64,000 nt of DNA, from NCBI GenBank assembly GCA_021298245.1, contig JAJTDZ010000002.1, forward strand, positions 1 to 64,000, written 5' to 3'. Under the pieces are notes generated by a model. It was not told the DNA's origin, made no database searches, and was given only the letters and a program-made list of their open reading frames with translations. Below, in pieces: positions 53,873 to 62,793 of the stretch; position 1 is the stretch's first letter; each line of letters starts with the position of its first letter. This DNA comes from Algoriphagus sp. (GTDB lineage: Bacteria > Bacteroidota > Bacteroidia > Cytophagales > Cyclobacteriaceae). Both the position numbers and the translations under genes were made by a program.

Positions 53873-53873
53873 C

Positions 53874-53899
53874 AAAACCCCTCGTATAGGGGTTTTTTT
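53874..53899 (+). terminator. Terminator after tRNA-His
   Basis: AAAACCCCT (53874-53882) pairs with AGGGGTTTT (53888-53896) around a five-base loop, with T7 spanning the end of the stem. It is separated from the tRNA by one base. Confidence 0.9.
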
Positions 53900-53900
53900 A

Positions 53901-53931
53901 TTTGATTTTATTCATTTTGGCATACGATTTG
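53901..53931 (+). promoter_or_regulatory. Promoter candidate for the 46-codon gene
   Basis: TTTG (53901-53904), an 18-base spacer, then TA-CGA-TTTG (53923-53931), one base longer than TAnnTTTG. Start of transcription near 53937, about 23 bases before the ATG at 53960. Confidence 0.45.
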
Positions 53932-53959
53932 TCAAGATAAAAAAACTAAACCAACAGTC

Positions 53960-54100
53960 ATGTTTACTCTGTTTAAATCCCCGCCGAAATTTCCGGTAGT
54001 TAAGCCAGTAAATATCCGGCAAATTCAAAACTACCTGCGTAAGTTTGAAGAATCCATAAAAGCTTCTGAGGAGATCCAAAAAGAAGCCATGCATTCCTGA
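53960..54100 (+). CDS. Small protein of 46 residues, function unknown
   Basis: An ATG at 53960 opens 46 codons to a TGA at 54098. The product starts MFTLFKSPPKFPVVKPV and ends in a charged, helix-prone half (NYLRKFEESIKASEEIQKEA). A promoter candidate lies upstream, and an intrinsic terminator follows the stop by 16 bases, with the tRNA terminator on the other side, so it looks like a separate transcription unit. I recognise no family. It could alternatively be a small RNA with a chance ORF. Confidence 0.5.
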   Translation: MFTLFKSPPKFPVVKPVNIRQIQNYLRKFEESIKASEEIQKEAMHS

Positions 54101-54116
54101 AACTTTAGAATTAGAC

Positions 54117-54146
54117 AAGGTTATGGAATCATAACCTTTATTTTTT
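54117..54146 (+). terminator. Terminator after the 46-codon gene
   Basis: AAGGTTATG (54117-54125) pairs with CATAACCTT (54130-54138) around a GAAT loop, followed by TA and six T residues. Confidence 0.88.
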
Positions 54147-54175
54147 GCCCTTTCGTTTTTATTAGGCTATTTTTA
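54144..54175 (+). promoter_or_regulatory. Possible promoter of the glucan operon
   Basis: TTTG (54144-54147), partly the U-tract of the preceding terminator, is followed after 20 bases by TATTTTTA (54168-54175), a near match to TAnnTTTG. The leader before the ATG at 54196 would be about 14 bases. Confidence 0.35.
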
Positions 54176-54195
54176 GAGGAATTGAAGTTTAGCCA

Positions 54196-56112
54196 ATGAG
54201 TTACATCCATTTTGATAAATCCCAATTAATCAACCTGAATTATTCTCTAGAAAGGGAGATTATTCGGACCAATCGATCTGGTTCTTACACAAGTACTACC
54301 CTGATTGGGTGCAATACCCGGAAATACCACGGATTATTGGTAGTTCCCCAACCTCAGATTGACTCACAAAACCACGTGCTCTTATCTACCGTCCACGAAA
54401 CGGTGATCCAACATGGAGCAAGCTTCAATTTAGGAATCTCCAAATTTCCAGGAAATTATTCTCCGCGTGGCCACAAGTACCTAGAAGATTTTGATTCAGA
54501 ACCCATTCCCAAGCTTACCTACCGCGTGGGGGGAGTTCTTCTGCAAAAGGAGTTGATTTTGGATTCCAATAGGGATAGGGTGATGATTCGGTATACCTTA
54601 CTGGATGCCAATTCTCCAACACTCCTTCGGATACAACCCTTTTTAGCTTTTCGTGGGTACCATCAGCTCATGAAAGCCAACGATCAGGTCAATAGAGCCT
54701 ATACCCCCGTAGTAAATGGGGCGTGTTTTAAGCTTTATCCTTCCTATGACCCCCTGTATTTGCAGCTTTCAAAAGAGGCAACATTCCATTCCCAACCCGA
54801 TTGGTACTACAACATAGAGTATATTCAAGAAAGGGAAAGAGGATACCCCTATCAGGAAGATTTATTTGTGCCTGGATACTTAGAGTTTGAAATCAGCAAA
54901 GGGGAGTCTGTCATATTTTCCGCAGGATTAACAGATGCTGATCCTAAGACCAGAAACAATGCCTTTTCTAAAGAAATTGCAAGGAGGATTCCAAGAAACA
55001 ATTTTGAAAATTGTCTAAAAAATTCTGCAGGACAATTTATCCGTAGACGAGACGGAGAAGTACGTGTCATAGCAGGCTATCCCTGGTTTGGGTGGTGGGG
55101 AAGAGATACGTTTATTGCTGCCCCAGGACTTACCTTAGCCACGGGCGACAAGGAAACTTTTTTGGAGATCATGGACACCATGTCTAAGGATTTGAAAGGG
55201 GCTCTTTTTCCAAATATTGGGAGTGGAGATTTTACCAATATGACGTCGATAGACGCCCCTTTATGGTTTTTTTGGTCTCTTCAAAATTACATCACCTATA
55301 CCGGTGATATAAAAACTATACGTGAGAGATTCCTTAGCAAACTGAGAGGGATAATCGAAGGATACAAGACGGGAACAGATTTTCACATCCACATGAAAGA
55401 TTCTGGGTTAATCTGGGGTGGACAAGAAGGCCTAGCCCTTACCTGGATGGATGCCATCACTCCCGATGGTCCCGTGACACCAAGGATAGGTTGCCCTGTA
55501 GAAATTCAAGCCCTGTGGTACAATGCACTTCGATTTTACCATGAATTAAGCGGAGAAAGGGAATACGAGGTATTGGCCTCAAAGGTAAAAGAGTCTTTCG
55601 AAAAGGAATTTTGGTCCTGGGAATATGGATACTTGGCCGATGTAGTCGATGAGGAAGAAAAGGATTGGTCGATCCGACCCAACATGGTATTTGCCACCTC
55701 TTTGCCTTATCCTATTTTGGATGAAGAAAAATGCGACAAGGTGCTGGAGGTAGTCAAATCCAAGTTGCTTACGCCTAGAGGACTACGATCACTGGCCCCA
55801 GATGATCCAGGATACAAAGGATATTATCATGGCAATCAAATCAGTAGAGACCATGCCTACCACAACGGTACCGTGTGGGCATGGCCATTAGGACATTTTG
55901 TTGAGGGATACCTCAAGGTACATGGAAAAGCCGCTAAAACTTTTGTGGAGAAAATAATTAAGGGCTTTGATGGAGTGATGACCCAGTATGGAATTGGGAC
56001 AGTAGCTGAAATTTACGACGGGGATGCGCCTCATCGACCAAAGGGATCTGTATCGCAGGCTTGGAGTGTTGCGGAACTTTTGCGAATGATGGACTTAGTC
56101 AAACGCATTTAA
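54196..56112 (+). CDS. Glycogen debranching enzyme (amylo-alpha-1,6-glucosidase type)
   Basis: A 638-residue enzyme that hydrolyses alpha-1,6 branch points of glycogen-like glucans. The N-terminal domain holds TSTTLIGCNTRKYHGLLVVP. The alpha/alpha-barrel catalytic domain has AGYPWFGWWGRDTFIAAPGL (Asp304), HMKDSGLIWGGQEGLALTWMDAI and NGTVWAWPLGHFVEGYL. It lacks the GH13 4-alpha-glucanotransferase part of eukaryotic debranching enzymes, as usual in bacteria. It is the first gene of a three-gene operon with a GT4 and a GH57 enzyme. Confidence 0.92.
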   Translation: MSYIHFDKSQLINLNYSLEREIIRTNRSGSYTSTTLIGCNTRKYHGLLVVPQPQIDSQNHVLLSTVHETVIQHGASFNLGISKFPGNYSPRGHKYLEDFDSEPIPKLTYRVGGVLLQKELILDSNRDRVMIRYTLLDANSPTLLRIQPFLAFRGYHQLMKANDQVNRAYTPVVNGACFKLYPSYDPLYLQLSKEATFHSQPDWYYNIEYIQERERGYPYQEDLFVPGYLEFEISKGESVIFSAGLTDADPKTRNNAFSKEIARRIPRNNFENCLKNSAGQFIRRRDGEVRVIAGYPWFGWWGRDTFIAAPGLTLATGDKETFLEIMDTMSKDLKGALFPNIGSGDFTNMTSIDAPLWFFWSLQNYITYTGDIKTIRERFLSKLRGIIEGYKTGTDFHIHMKDSGLIWGGQEGLALTWMDAITPDGPVTPRIGCPVEIQALWYNALRFYHELSGEREYEVLASKVKESFEKEFWSWEYGYLADVVDEEEKDWSIRPNMVFATSLPYPILDEEKCDKVLEVVKSKLLTPRGLRSLAPDDPGYKGYYHGNQISRDHAYHNGTVWAWPLGHFVEGYLKVHGKAAKTFVEKIIKGFDGVMTQYGIGTVAEIYDGDAPHRPKGSVSQAWSVAELLRMMDLVKRI

Positions 56113-56122
56113 TATATTTTTT

Positions 56123-57412
56123 ATGAAAGTACTCATGTTTGGGTGGGAATTTCCACCGCACATTTCTGGGGGTTTGGGAACCGCCTGCTATGGCTTGGTC
56201 CAGGGCATGAATTTTCACAACCAGGAAGTGATTTTTGTAGTTCCCAAATTATGGGGTGATGAGGAGCCCGTGGCTGATTTTGTCAATGCAAGTAAGATTT
56301 CCATTGATTACAGAGAACGGAGATTCAAAAAATTATGGAAAAACCTTACCTACCTGGAAGTCAACAGTTACCTGGTCCCCTACCTAGGACCCAAAGAGTT
56401 TAAGAAATATACTTCCTCCGTCCAACAGGATCGTACAGCCATGCAGGAGAGCGTATTTTCCAATTCCTTTGAGTTTAGCGGGAAGTATGGCAAAAATCTG
56501 ATGGAGGAAGTATCTAGGTATGCCTTGGTGGGAGCCCAAATCGCTAGAGATCGACAGGATTTTGATATCATTCACGCGCACGATTGGCTAGCCTACCCGG
56601 CTGGAATTGCTGCCAAAGAAATTAGTGGAAAACCCTTGGTGGTGCATGTGCATGCAACAGAATACGATCGCTCTGGAGAGTCGGTCAACTTTCCCGTATT
56701 TGAAATAGAACGTGCAGGGATGCATGCGGCCGACCACGTGGTGGCAGTAAGCCAACTAACTAAAAATATTTGCGTTAGAAAATACGGAATCCCTCCGGAG
56801 AAAGTAAGCGTACTACACAATGCCGTGCTGGATGCGAGTATCATTACCTCCGCATATCAAAAAAAGGTGCCGGAAAAGATTGTTACTTTTTTAGGGAGAA
56901 TAACTTTTCAAAAAGGACCAGAGTATTTTGTAGAAGCGGCAAAAAAGGTAATAGATAGGGATCCAAATGTACGTTTTGTCATGGCAGGATCCGGGGATTT
57001 GCTTACCAAAATGGTAGATAGGGTGGCAGAGCTCCGCATAGGTACAAAATTTCATTTTACGGGATTCCTAAAAGGAGATGACGTAGATCACATGTATGCC
57101 ATCAGCGATGTATACGTGATGCCCTCGGTATCCGAACCTTTTGGTATCGCTCCCTTGGAGGCAGTAAGGCACAATACTCCTGTGATTATTTCCAAGCAAT
57201 CTGGGGTAGCAGAAGTACTGACCAATGCCATCAAAATTGATTTTTGGGATGTGGATGCCATGGCAGATGCGATTTTTGGACTTCTTCATTACGAGAGCAT
57301 GGCGCGCATGTTTAAAGAACTTGGAGGAGACGAATTGAAGAAATTAAAATGGGAGCATGTGGCTGCCAAACTAGTGACTGTTTATGAAAAAATCTTAGCC
57401 CAACGCACATGA
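56123..57412 (+). CDS. Glycosyltransferase family 4 (glycogen/alpha-glucan synthase-like)
   Basis: A 429-residue GT-B fold transferase. The start KVLMFGWEFPPHISGGLGTACYGLVQGM is the glycogen synthase-like acceptor loop, then DIIHAHDWLAYPAGI and VVHVHATEYDR. The donor half has ITFQKGPEYFVEAAKKV, VMAGSGD and the E-x7-E-like SVSEPFGIAPLEAVRHNTPVI. It lies between debranching and GH57 genes (10-base gap, then ATGA overlap), so it likely extends alpha-glucans. The donor nucleotide sugar cannot be told. Confidence 0.9.
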   Translation: MKVLMFGWEFPPHISGGLGTACYGLVQGMNFHNQEVIFVVPKLWGDEEPVADFVNASKISIDYRERRFKKLWKNLTYLEVNSYLVPYLGPKEFKKYTSSVQQDRTAMQESVFSNSFEFSGKYGKNLMEEVSRYALVGAQIARDRQDFDIIHAHDWLAYPAGIAAKEISGKPLVVHVHATEYDRSGESVNFPVFEIERAGMHAADHVVAVSQLTKNICVRKYGIPPEKVSVLHNAVLDASIITSAYQKKVPEKIVTFLGRITFQKGPEYFVEAAKKVIDRDPNVRFVMAGSGDLLTKMVDRVAELRIGTKFHFTGFLKGDDVDHMYAISDVYVMPSVSEPFGIAPLEAVRHNTPVIISKQSGVAEVLTNAIKIDFWDVDAMADAIFGLLHYESMARMFKELGGDELKKLKWEHVAAKLVTVYEKILAQRT

Positions 57413-58629
57413 GAACTGTCTGCTTCTATTTTCAGGTACACCAACCCTTCCGCATCAAACCCTATAGATTTTTTGATATTGGGGAGGACCATCACTACTG
57501 GAACGATTATTTAAATCGGCTTGTCATCCGAAAGGTCGCACAGAAGTGTTATTTGCCCATGAATAGTTTGCTCTTGGAACTCATTGAAAAGCATGGGATT
57601 AAATTTAAAGTAGCATTTTCCATCTCAGGAACCTTTTTGGACCAGATAGAGGCCTATGCCCCGGAGGTGTTGGAAAGCTTTCAGCGTTTGGTAGCCACAG
57701 GTCAGGTGGAGCTATTGAATGAAACCTACTCGCACTCTTTGGCTTCTTTGAAAAGCAAGGATGAATTTGTCTCTTTGGTGAAAAAACACCAGCAAAGAAT
57801 ACAACACCTATTCCAGGGATATACCCCTAAGGTTTTTAGAAATACCGAACTGATCTATTCGGATCAAATCGGAAAAATGGTAGCAGAGCTGGGCTACGAT
57901 GGAATGTTGACCGAGGGCGCCAAGCATATCTTGGGGTGGAAAAGTCCAAACTATGTGTACTCCAATTCCTTAGCTCCAGAGTTCAAAGTGCTCTTGAAAA
58001 ACTTCAGACTTTCCGATGACATTGCTTTTCGATTTGGTGACAACACCTGGGGAGATTTTCCTCTGACTACTTCCAAATTTGTCAACTGGCTCAATGCCCT
58101 ACCTAAAGAGGAACCCGTGGTCAATTTATTTATGGATTACGAAACCTTTGGGGAACACCAATGGGCAGAAACGGGAATTTTTGAGTTTATGAAACACCTG
58201 CCTGAAGAAATTTTCTCCAATTCAAACTTTACCTTTTCCACTCCCTCCGAGGTGCTTGCGTCCCTTTCTCCCGTAAGTAGCATACACGTGCCTACCCCCA
58301 TCTCTTGGGCAGACGAAGAGCGAGACCTCACGGCCTGGTTGGGCAATGACATGCAAGACGAGGCATTTGATAGGTTGTATGAACTTGAGAAACAAGTTAG
58401 ATCCACGGGTGATCCTGAACTCATTCGGGATTGGGAATATTTACAAACCTCAGATCATTTTTACTATATCTGTACCAAGTTTTTTTCTGATGGATCGGTA
58501 CACGAGTATTTTAGTCCCTATGACACTCCTTACGATGCCTTCATCAATTACATGAATGTATTGAGTGACTTTATTTTGAGGGTTAAACAAGCCCATGAGT
58601 CGCGGGCGACTACCCTTACTCAGGCTTGA
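57409..58629 (+). CDS. Glycoside hydrolase family 57 (alpha-amylase-like)
   Basis: A 406-residue retaining hydrolase or glucanotransferase of GH57. Motif 1 is QVHQPFRI (about residues 9-16), motif 2 VELLNETYSHSL, motif 3 FRNTELIYSDQ with the putative nucleophile Glu147, motif 4 FMDYETFGEHQW with the acid/base Asp243. It starts inside the GT4 stop (ATGA). The C-terminal part is helical. With the debranching enzyme and GT4 it forms a known Bacteroidota glucan cluster; whether it degrades or rearranges glucans is unclear. Confidence 0.9.
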   Translation: MRTVCFYFQVHQPFRIKPYRFFDIGEDHHYWNDYLNRLVIRKVAQKCYLPMNSLLLELIEKHGIKFKVAFSISGTFLDQIEAYAPEVLESFQRLVATGQVELLNETYSHSLASLKSKDEFVSLVKKHQQRIQHLFQGYTPKVFRNTELIYSDQIGKMVAELGYDGMLTEGAKHILGWKSPNYVYSNSLAPEFKVLLKNFRLSDDIAFRFGDNTWGDFPLTTSKFVNWLNALPKEEPVVNLFMDYETFGEHQWAETGIFEFMKHLPEEIFSNSNFTFSTPSEVLASLSPVSSIHVPTPISWADEERDLTAWLGNDMQDEAFDRLYELEKQVRSTGDPELIRDWEYLQTSDHFYYICTKFFSDGSVHEYFSPYDTPYDAFINYMNVLSDFILRVKQAHESRATTLTQA

Positions 58630-58658
58630 TTACATCTTAAAAAAGGAGATTTCTTCCC

Positions 58659-59480
58659 TCAATAGCTTTCCTTGGAAGTTGGGAAATCTTTTGTTTTCAC
58701 ATCTGAAATATACCTTTTAAAGGCATCAGTCATGAGTTGCTGTAGATCAGCATACCTTCTTAAAAATCTAGGTTTGAATTCCTGGGTAATACCCAACATA
58801 TCGTGCATGACCAAAACTTGACCATCCACTTCTACTCCAGCTCCTATGCCAATCACGGGAATACTCAAGGAGGCTGCAACTTTTTTTGCCAATGCGGCCG
58901 GTATTTTTTCCACCACTAGGGCAAAACACCCACAAGCTTCCAAAAGCTTGGCATCTTCGATGAGCTTCTCTGCCTCAGCCTTTTCTTGGGCCCGCACCGT
59001 GTAGGTTCCAAATTTATAAATGGATTGGGGAGTTAGGCCCAAATGTCCCATAACAGGAACTCCAGCACTCAGCACACGCATCACCGATTCTTTGATCTCG
59101 GCTCCTCCTTCCATTTTCACCGCATGTCCTCCCGATTCCTTCATGATGCGTATGGCAGAACGCAAAGCTTCTGCACTATTTCCTTGATAACTTCCAAAAG
59201 GAATGTCCACTACTACCAGAGCCCTTTTTACAGCTCTCACCACGGCAGAAGCGTGGTAAATCATCTGATCTAAGGTAATGGGAAGGGTGGTTTCGTGCCC
59301 AGCCATTACATTGGAAGCCGAATCTCCCACCAGCACCATGTCTATCCCTGCAGCATCCAAAATTTTTGCCATGGAATAATCGTAGGCGGTCAACATGGAA
59401 ATTTTCTCTCCCCTTAGCTTCATTTCCTGAAGGCTGTGGGTAGTAATTCGCTTCAAGGCAGCTGAAGTAGAATTGGCCAT
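58659..59480 (-). CDS. panB: 3-methyl-2-oxobutanoate hydroxymethyltransferase
   Basis: A 273-residue TIM-barrel enzyme making ketopantoate for pantothenate and Co[51 protein letters not shown] holds the metal-binding Asp residues (GDS and the [12 protein letters not shown] segment), and [24 protein letters not shown] is the C-terminal signature. panC and panD are not adjacent. It is two bases downstream of the phosphoribosyltransferase gene and may be its cotranscript. Confidence 0.96.
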   Translation of the reverse strand: MANSTSAALKRITTHSLQEMKLRGEKISMLTAYDYSMAKILDAAGIDMVLVGDSASNVMAGHETTLPITLDQMIYHASAVVRAVKRALVVVDIPFGSYQGNSAEALRSAIRIMKESGGHAVKMEGGAEIKESVMRVLSAGVPVMGHLGLTPQSIYKFGTYTVRAQEKAEAEKLIEDAKLLEACGCFALVVEKIPAALAKKVAASLSIPVIGIGAGVEVDGQVLVMHDMLGITQEFKPRFLRRYADLQQLMTDAFKRYISDVKTKDFPTSKESY

Positions 59481-59482
59481 AA

Positions 59483-59977
59483 TTAATCGAGATGGACAGA
59501 ATATTTGTTTTCAGAAAAATCTACTCGAATATGCTCGTTTAACGTAGTTGCCAATTCAAACCCCGTGTAATCTGGCTTGACAGGAAACAAGCCGTGGCTT
59601 CGGTTAACCAATACAGCAACTTCAACCTTTTCTACTCCTTGAGTCAAAAATGGTTTCATGGCATATACCAAAGTCTTGCCCGTATTGAGTACATCGTCCA
59701 CCAAAATGATGGTTTTTCCTTTTAAAGAGGGATGTGCAGAAAGGTGAATGTCTGAAGAAGCTACCGCCTTCTTGTCTAAAATTATCTCCAGAACTTCCAC
59801 AGGTAAGGGAGATATTTTTTTCAATTCGGTGGCAAGTACTTGTGCGAGCCGGGTTCCCATCCCCGTGATGCCAGCAAAAATTACTCCTCCCGCTGCATGA
59901 AGGTTTCGCTCATAAATTTCATAGGCCATGCGGGTAATTTTTTGCCCTACTTGCTTGTCCGTAAGTACTTCACTCAT
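59483..59977 (-). CDS. PyrR-like phosphoribosyltransferase
   Basis: A 164-residue type I PRTase with ATG at 59977 (the longer frame starts at a TTG). The PRPP loop is [19 protein letters not shown]. The C-terminal [35 protein letters not shown] closely follows PyrR, the uracil phosphoribosyltransferase and pyrimidine regulator. However, no pyrimidine genes are nearby and no attenuator is seen, so it may be a catalytic PyrR relative in another role. It is between rsgA and panB. Confidence 0.82.
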   Translation of the reverse strand: MSEVLTDKQVGQKITRMAYEIYERNLHAAGGVIFAGITGMGTRLAQVLATELKKISPLPVEVLEIILDKKAVASSDIHLSAHPSLKGKTIILVDDVLNTGKTLVYAMKPFLTQGVEKVEVAVLVNRSHGLFPVKPDYTGFELATTLNEHIRVDFSENKYSVHLD

Positions 59978-60032
59978 GGTTTGTTCTTTTGAAGAGGAAA
60001 AATAGACCAAATTGCGCGGCTTTCAAAGTGCT

Positions 60033-60956
60033 TTATCTATGGCTATCCTCTTCATGGAGAATATTGACATAGCTTTGATAACGCTGAGCAGGAATTAATC
60101 CCTCCTCCAGGCTTTTGAGCACCCTGCATCCCGGCTCATTGATATGTGTGCAATTGTGGTATCTACATTGTCCAAGTAAGGCCCTCATTTCAGGAAAAAA
60201 ATGAGAAAGTTCTTCTTTTTCCACGTTCAGGATCCCAAACTCTTTGATACCTGGAGTGTCAATGATATCGCCCGACTCGGGCAAATAAAATAATTCAGCA
60301 AAAGTGGTGGTGTGTACCCCCTTGGCACTAAATGCAGAAATTTCTTGAGTCTGTTGCTTGGCATGAGATACCAAGGCATTGAGTAAGGTACTTTTACCAA
60401 CTCCCGAATGCCCTGAAATCAGGTTGGATTTTCCCTGAATCAAAGGAAGTAATTTGGCTTGTACCTCCGGGGCGTGTAAAGCAGAAAGTACTATCACGGG
60501 ATAGCCCAATGCAGGATAAATGGATTGGATTTCTTTTACCCAAGCTACCTCCTCTTCCCTTTTGATTTGATCTATTTTATTGATTACCAAAGAGGTAGGG
60601 ATTCCATAACTCTCCGTAGCCACTAAAAACCTATCGATAAACCCTAGGGAAGTCCTTGGGTTTTTCACCGTAATCACCAGCAGTGCTTGATCCAGATTAC
60701 TTGCAAGGATATGGGTATGCTGTTGTTTGCGCGTGGACTTCCGAATAACGTAGTTTTCTCTAGGAAGTATTTCCGTGATCAATGCCGTCTCTTGGCCTTG
60801 CTCCAAACCCAGTTCTACCCAATCTCCTACCGCAATGGGATTGGTCAATTTCAGATCCTCCTGCTTGAACTTTCCTTTCAATCTTGCCGCAAGAACTTGA
60901 GTCTCTGTGCGGACCTGGTACCAACTGCCAGTAGACTTGATTACTCTTCCTTTCAT
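60033..60956 (-). CDS. rsgA: Small ribosomal subunit GTPase RsgA
   Basis: A 307-residue circularly permuted GTPase that checks 30S maturation. An N-terminal OB domain (1-80) precedes the G domain in which G4 (SLVINKIDQIKRE) comes before G1 (LISGHSGVGKSTLLNAL) and G3 (IIDTPGIKEFG). The zinc finger CRYHNCTHINEPGC (Cys-x4-Cys-x-His-x5-Cys) closes it. It overlaps the waaA end by four bases (ATGA). Confidence 0.96.
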   Translation of the reverse strand: MKGRVIKSTGSWYQVRTETQVLAARLKGKFKQEDLKLTNPIAVGDWVELGLEQGQETALITEILPRENYVIRKSTRKQQHTHILASNLDQALLVITVKNPRTSLGFIDRFLVATESYGIPTSLVINKIDQIKREEEVAWVKEIQSIYPALGYPVIVLSALHAPEVQAKLLPLIQGKSNLISGHSGVGKSTLLNALVSHAKQQTQEISAFSAKGVHTTTFAELFYLPESGDIIDTPGIKEFGILNVEKEELSHFFPEMRALLGQCRYHNCTHINEPGCRVLKSLEEGLIPAQRYQSYVNILHEEDSHR

Positions 60957-62200
60957 GGGGTAAAATGTTTAGCTAAAAGGTGAGAGACAATTTTTTCTGA
61001 GGAACCTAAATTGGAATTTACCCAATTTTTGGCTGCCTTACATGCCTTTGTATATACTGCTGGCTGTTCCATTCGACTCAGTTCCACCATCAGGTCTTCA
61101 GAGGTCTGAATTTCACATCCACAGCCTACCAACCTACTCTGGGAGGCCTCGGGAAATTTATCTGGCCTTCTCAGCTTGGCAAAGAGTACAGGAATTCCAA
61201 ATCCTAGCGGTTCTAAGATATTATGCAGGCCCTTGCCAAATCCTCCTCCTACATAGGCCACGCGGGCAAACTGGTACAAGGAGGCAAGCATACCCACGTT
61301 GTCAATAAATAATACCTTAACCTCCTGAGAAGAATCCCAAACCGAAAATCTGGCGGAGGATTGATGGAGTTCTTTGGCCCACAGGTCCATGCTTGAAGAG
61401 GTGATATCGTGTGGAGCGATGATCCATAGGTACTCCGGCTTGGCATTTATTACCGGGATGAGTCTGTTCATGTCTTCTTGCCAGGCTGAACCTACCACCA
61501 GGGTGGGTCTGCCCTGAATCCAGGAGGATATCTCCGGAAAAGACCTCGGATTTGAGGCCGTAGCGTTTACTCGGTCAAAGCGGGTGTCTCCAGCCAAACT
61601 TGACTTTGTATACCCAATTGATTTAAGTAAATCTACGCTTGACTCATTTTGGGTAAAAATCCAATCCATTCCTTGCAGCATTTGTTGAAAAAAATCCCCA
61701 TACCAGGCAAAATATCTTTGGTTTTTATGAAACGCAGCGGCTATTAAATAAATAGGTACATGCTTCCTTTTCAAAGCAGACAGGTGATGGTACCACAAGT
61801 CGTATTTCACAAAAATGGCCAGCTTAGGATCAAGCATTTCAACAAATTGATTGGCCCATGTCTTCCTATCCAAGGGAAGGTAAGTGATAAAATCTACCTC
61901 AGGATTTGATTTCTTTTTCGCGGGCTCATACCCAGAGGCACTAAAAAAACTGACCACCACACCCAGCTCTGGTCGATGTGATTTTAATAATGAAATAACA
62001 GGCCTTGCTTGTTCATACTCTCCCAAAGACGCGACATGGAACCAGGCTACAGGGCCTGGATGATGACTTCTAAAATCCCTAAGCGCAGGTAGAACCCCCT
62101 CTCTTTGCTTTAAAAAATTCCTAATTTTTGGCACAAAAGCTCCAAAGACAGGTAAAATTCCTGCACTGAGCTCCAAAAATAGGAAGTAAAGTATTTTCAT
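60953..62200 (-). CDS. waaA: 3-deoxy-D-manno-octulosonic acid (Kdo) transferase
   Basis: A 415-residue GT30 enzyme attaching Kdo to lipid A precursors on the inner membrane. An N-terminal helix (LYFLFLELSAGILPVFGAF) is the membrane anchor; WFHVASLGEYEQARPVI, FFSASGYEPAKK and VGSAWQEDMNRLIPVINAKPEYLWIIAPHDI are typical, with VAYVGGGFGKGLHNILEPLGFGIPVLF in the donor domain. It is coupled to rsgA by overlap. It implies a lipopolysaccharide- or lipooligosaccharide-making cell. Confidence 0.95.
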   Translation of the reverse strand: MKILYFLFLELSAGILPVFGAFVPKIRNFLKQREGVLPALRDFRSHHPGPVAWFHVASLGEYEQARPVISLLKSHRPELGVVVSFFSASGYEPAKKKSNPEVDFITYLPLDRKTWANQFVEMLDPKLAIFVKYDLWYHHLSALKRKHVPIYLIAAAFHKNQRYFAWYGDFFQQMLQGMDWIFTQNESSVDLLKSIGYTKSSLAGDTRFDRVNATASNPRSFPEISSWIQGRPTLVVGSAWQEDMNRLIPVINAKPEYLWIIAPHDITSSSMDLWAKELHQSSARFSVWDSSQEVKVLFIDNVGMLASLYQFARVAYVGGGFGKGLHNILEPLGFGIPVLFAKLRRPDKFPEASQSRLVGCGCEIQTSEDLMVELSRMEQPAVYTKACKAAKNWVNSNLGSSEKIVSHLLAKHFTP

Positions 62201-62204
62201 TTTT

Positions 62205-62212
62205 CAAAAGTA
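62205..62212 (-). promoter_or_regulatory. Promoter -7 box next to the waaA start (possible leaderless mRNA)
   Basis: The minus strand has TACTTTTG ending at 62205, five bases before the ATG at 62200. Transcription would begin at about the start codon. No -33 element is clear. Confidence 0.4.
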
Positions 62213-62303
62213 GCCATTCCAAAAGATTTACACATTTTTTTTACCTTTTGACTCCATTAAAAAATGTGAAGGATACACCGGCTCCTGCAAGACTCTCTTA
62301 GCT

Positions 62304-62789
62304 ATGATCAAAGTTTTATTTGTTTGTTTAGGAAATATTTGTCGCTCGCCTTTAGCCGAGGGAATTTTTGCTGCAAAAATCAAAGCCTTGGGTCTAGAAA
62401 AAATAGTAAAAACCGATAGTGCAGGCACCTCCGACTACCATATAGGTGAGCTTCCCGATGAACGAACCCTCGCATGCGCAAGCAAAAATGGCATTATCAT
62501 CCAGCATAGAGGACGACAAGTACATCGCAATGATTTTAAAGAATTTACCTACATCATTGCTATGGATCACCACAATAAGAGAAACCTAGAATCCCTAAAA
62601 CTTACAAGCTCGGAGCCCGATAAAGAAATCCACTTAATGCGAAATTTTAGCAGGACTAGCCTAGACTTACCTGTGCCTGATCCCTACTACGGTGGAGAAA
62701 AAGATTTTGATGAAGTCTATAGAATTTTAGATGAAGCCATGGAGGGATTTTTGTCTCATATTTTGTCCAAGCATTCCCTAATTTCGTAG
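62304..62789 (+). CDS. Low-molecular-weight protein-tyrosine phosphatase
   Basis: A 161-residue phosphatase with the P-loop VCLGNICRSPLAEG, nucleophile Cys8 and Arg14 (CLGNICRS, residues 8-15). The general acid lies in DLPVPDPYYGGEKDF (PDPYY). Relatives dephosphorylate tyrosine kinases of exopolysaccharide export, or arginine phosphates; no partner kinase is nearby. It lies between divergent waaA and the convergent oxidoreductase gene. Confidence 0.93.
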   Translation: MIKVLFVCLGNICRSPLAEGIFAAKIKALGLEKIVKTDSAGTSDYHIGELPDERTLACASKNGIIIQHRGRQVHRNDFKEFTYIIAMDHHNKRNLESLKLTSSEPDKEIHLMRNFSRTSLDLPVPDPYYGGEKDFDEVYRILDEAMEGFLSHILSKHSLIS

Positions 62790-62793
62790 GAGC

